Source of the DNA: Thermoleophilia bacterium
GTDB taxonomy: Bacteria > Actinomycetota > Thermoleophilia > Gaiellales > Gaiellaceae
NCBI GenBank assembly: GCA_025927435.1
Contig: JAICLM010000010.1
Location: 1-22,498, forward strand
DNA length: 22,498 nt
Reading direction: 5' to 3'
The notes under the pieces are model-generated. The model was not told the DNA's origin. It searched no databases and saw nothing but the letters and a program-made list of their open reading frames with translations. Made by a program: the position numbers and the translations under genes. How positions within the stretch are numbered: the first letter of the stretch is position 1; the number at the start of each line of letters is the position of its first letter. Below are positions 20,458 to 22,498 of this stretch, piece by piece.

Positions 20458-21603
20458 GTGGACCTCTACGAGTACCAGGGCAAGGATCTCTTCCGACGGG
20501 TCGGGATCCCTGTCTCCGAAGGGCGACTCGCCACCACGCCGGAGGAAGCGCGCGCGGCGGCCGAGCAGCTCGGGAGCCCCGTGGTCGTCAAGGCTCAGGT
20601 GCTGACGGGCGGCCGGGGCAAGGCCGGCGGAGTGAAGCTCGCGGACGATCCGTCTGACGCCGAGGCGAAGGCGCGCGACATCCTCGGCCTCGATATCAAC
20701 GGCCACGTCGTGCGCACGCTCTGGATCGAGCAAGCCTCCGACATCGAGCGCGAGTACTACGTCTCCATCACGTTCGACCGCGGCGCAAAGAGGCCGCTCT
20801 TCATGTTCACGACGCAGGGCGGTGTCGAGATCGAGCAGGTCGCGGAGGAGAACCCGGACGCGCTCGTCCGCCTCCACGTGGATCCGCTCGAGGGCTTCCA
20901 GCCGTGGGTCGCGCGGCGGCTCGTCTACGGCGGCGGGGTCGAGGATCCGTCAGAGCAGAAGCAGATCGCGGCGATCATCGAGAAGCTCTATCGCGCGTTC
21001 GTCGAGTTCGACGCGATGCTGTGCGAGATCAACCCGCTGATCGTCACGCCCGAGGGCGAGGTGAAGGCGCTCGACTCGAAGTTCACGGTCGACGACAGCG
21101 GTCTCTTCCGCCACCCGGACGTCGCGGAGTGGCGTGATCCGACGGCGGCGGACCCGATCGAGACGTTCGCGCGCGAGAAGGGCGTCACCTACGTGAAGCT
21201 CGACGGGGACGTCGGGGTGCTGGCCAACGGAGCCGGCCTCGGCATGTCCACGGTGGACGTGGTCGCGCACGTCGGCGGGCGGCCGGCGAACTTCTGCGAC
21301 CTCGGCGGCGGCGGCAGCGCGGAGGGCGTGGTGGACGCGCTCGAGGTGATCACGCGCGACGAGCAGGTCCGCTCGATCTTCTTCAACATCTTCGGCGGGA
21401 TCACCCGCTGCGACGAGGTCGCGCGCGGGATCCTGGCAGCGCTCGAGCGGCTCGACATGTCCCGCTACCCGATCGTCGTCCGGCTCGACGGGACGAACGC
21501 GGAAGAGGGCCGGCAGATCCTCGCCGACGCCGGGCGCGAGAACATCCATCCCGAGGCGACGATGCTCGACGGCGCCCGCCGGGCGGTGGAGCTGGCCGCA
21601 TGA
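20458..21603 (+). CDS. sucC: Succinyl-CoA synthetase (ADP-forming) beta subunit
   Basis: TCA-cycle enzyme subunit that, with SucD, interconverts succinyl-CoA and succinate with formation of ATP or GTP. The 381 residues are of normal length. The N-terminus DLYEYQGKDLFRRVGIPV and the ATP-grasp segment VVVKAQVLTGGRGKAGGVKL are characteristic. Metal and nucleotide residues lie in LCEINPLIVT and ALDSKFTVDDS. The CoA-ligase-like C-terminal domain shows GGRPANFCDLGGGGSAEGVV and FFNIFGGITRCDEVARGI. GTG 20458 opens on the conserved start. The TGA overlaps the ATG of the methyltransferase gene as ATGA. Confidence 0.96.
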   Translation: MDLYEYQGKDLFRRVGIPVSEGRLATTPEEARAAAEQLGSPVVVKAQVLTGGRGKAGGVKLADDPSDAEAKARDILGLDINGHVVRTLWIEQASDIEREYYVSITFDRGAKRPLFMFTTQGGVEIEQVAEENPDALVRLHVDPLEGFQPWVARRLVYGGGVEDPSEQKQIAAIIEKLYRAFVEFDAMLCEINPLIVTPEGEVKALDSKFTVDDSGLFRHPDVAEWRDPTAADPIETFAREKGVTYVKLDGDVGVLANGAGLGMSTVDVVAHVGGRPANFCDLGGGGSAEGVVDALEVITRDEQVRSIFFNIFGGITRCDEVARGILAALERLDMSRYPIVVRLDGTNAEEGRQILADAGRENIHPEATMLDGARRAVELAA

Positions 21604-22247
21604 CGGACCTCTGGAGCGATCGGGCGCAGGCCTACCGCGAGAGCGCAACGCACGCCTCCGGCGACGACCTGGATCTGGTCGTCGCGTGGTGCGAGCCCGG
21701 ACCGGGTGTGAACGTGCTCGACATCGCCACCGGCGGCGGCCACGTAGCGCGGCGCCTGCGCGAGGCGGGAGCCAAGGTCGTAACCGTCGATGCCGCACCC
21801 GGCATGGAACCCGACGTCATCGCGCCGGCCGACCACTTGCCGTTCGCCGACGCGAGCTTCGACGCCGTGGCCTGCCGCATCGCCGCCCATCACTTCCCGG
21901 ACGCGCTCGCCGCGGTCAAGGAGATTGCGCGGGTGGCGAGCGACCGGGTCGTGATCTGCGACAACACGTTCACCAGCGAGAGCGCGGAGGAGGCCGACCG
22001 CCTGCGCGATCCGAGCCATGTCCGCAACTACGGCATTCCCGAATGGCACACCTTCTTCGAGCTGGCCGGGCTCGAGGTCGTGGACGAGGCCGCCCTGGTG
22101 CGGGACACCGACTTCGAGGACTGGCTCGACCGCACCGAGACGCCGGAGGCCGACCGCCCGCGCATCCGCGAGCTGCTCGACAGCCGTATCCGCGACGGAC
22201 GGCTCGAGCTGCCCACCGTCGTCCTCAAGGGGACGAAGGCCCCGTAG
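21600..22247 (+). CDS. Class I SAM-dependent methyltransferase between sucC and sucD
   Basis: A Rossmann-fold methyltransferase of the UbiE/Methyltransf_11 type, 215 residues. Motif I is VLDIATGGGHVARRL (about 39-53), the acidic residue at the end of beta-2 is in VVTVDAAPGM, and motif II/III are DHLPFADASFDAVACRIAAH with HHFPDALAAVKEIARV. The C-terminal part resembles small-molecule methyltransferases, but no substrate can be named. It shares ATGA with the sucC stop, and sucD starts immediately after its TAG. Codon use matches its neighbours, so it does not look recently transferred. Confidence 0.9.
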   Translation: MTDLWSDRAQAYRESATHASGDDLDLVVAWCEPGPGVNVLDIATGGGHVARRLREAGAKVVTVDAAPGMEPDVIAPADHLPFADASFDAVACRIAAHHFPDALAAVKEIARVASDRVVICDNTFTSESAEEADRLRDPSHVRNYGIPEWHTFFELAGLEVVDEAALVRDTDFEDWLDRTETPEADRPRIRELLDSRIRDGRLELPTVVLKGTKAP

Positions 22248-22498
22248 ATGGCGATCATCCTCGACAACGACACTCGCCTCGTCGTCGCCGGCCTGACCGG
22301 CTCGGAGGGCCGCTTCCACGGCCTCCGCAACCGCGCGTACGGCACGAACCTCGTCGCCGGCGTGACGCCGGGCAAGGGCGGCCAGGACGTCGAGGGGGTC
22401 CCCGTCTTCGACACCGTCGCCGAGGCCGTCGACCAGGTCGGGGCGAACACGTCGCTCATCTTCGTCCCGGCACGGTTTGCCGTCGACGCGATCTACGA
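22248..22498 (+). CDS. sucD: Succinyl-CoA synthetase alpha subunit, 5' part only
   Basis: The first 83 codons of the alpha subunit, cut by the window end. MAIILDNDTRLVVAGLTGSE with GRFHGLRNRAYGTNLVAG and VTPGKGGQDVEGVPVFDTV are the CoA-binding Rossmann start of SucD. SLIFVPARFAVDAIY, the last stretch seen, continues the same domain. The phospho-histidine region is outside. ATG directly abuts the methyltransferase stop, so expression is likely coupled. Confidence 0.95.
   Translation, partial: MAIILDNDTRLVVAGLTGSEGRFHGLRNRAYGTNLVAGVTPGKGGQDVEGVPVFDTVAEAVDQVGANTSLIFVPARFAVDAIY

Noticed and set aside
1..22498. Mobile elements, CRISPR arrays, phage or defence genes, biosynthetic clusters
   Set aside because: No transposase, integrase, regular spaced repeats, Cas, toxin-antitoxin or modular synthase motifs were seen. 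Codon use is uniform and the genes are mostly housekeeping.

Overview
The window is GC-rich and densely coding, with no gene-free stretch longer than about 140 bp. Many starts are GTG and many genes overlap by 4 bp (ATGA or GTGA). Protein content points to a deep-branching actinobacterium, most like class Thermoleophilia (Gaiellales/Solirubrobacterales type). This rests on a biotin-carboxylase/BCCP fusion with separate beta and epsilon-like subunits, a TGS-domain DRG-type GTPase, an SLH-like NlpC/P60 protein and the codon bias. The taxonomic call is inference from gene content, not from a marker search.

Layout. 1-2084: a truncated mutY (minus) diverges from a membrane-anchored PQQ-type beta-propeller gene, followed by a small orphan. 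2091-4029 (minus): a DRG-like TGS GTPase and an SDR oxidoreductase. 4181-8471 (plus): a translation and RNA-processing block with a very short gltX-like gene, cysS, rlmB and a yacP/rae1-like NYN nuclease, then sigH-like sigma factor and tRNA-Thr(UGU). This order follows the Bacillus gltX-cysE-cysS-mrnC-rlmB-yacP-sigH cluster without cysE and mrnC. 8472-11486 (minus): MFS exporter, Cys/Met-metabolism PLP enzyme, stand-alone receiver protein and MmcQ/YjbR protein. 11513-13548 (plus): acyl-CoA carboxylase beta subunit and a YtrA-type GntR regulator. 13552-17029 (minus): NlpC/P60 hydrolase, a 34-residue membrane microprotein, a GGDEF/HD-GYP protein and a 65-residue charged protein. 17078-17434 (plus): an epsilon-like carboxylase subunit and a small zinc-ribbon protein. 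17444-19778: pgsA (minus) diverging from the biotin-carboxylase/BCCP alpha subunit (plus). 19847-22498 (plus): a secreted COG4315-type protein, then sucC, a SAM methyltransferase and the start of sucD.

Two kinds of translation start recur. Some genes have a clear Shine-Dalgarno (SD) sequence: drg, yacP, the 34-aa gene, the GGDEF gene and the secreted protein. At least eight genes instead have a TANNNT hexamer 6-9 nt before the start codon and no SD, the signature of leaderless mRNAs.

I found no CRISPR array, phage, insertion sequence, secondary-metabolite cluster or defence island. The most unusual signals are a nested 51-bp dyad before sigH, a yacP gene whose only well-placed start is ACG behind a good SD, a GluRS-like protein lacking most of its acceptor-binding insertion, the 34-residue microprotein, and very tight divergent promoters.
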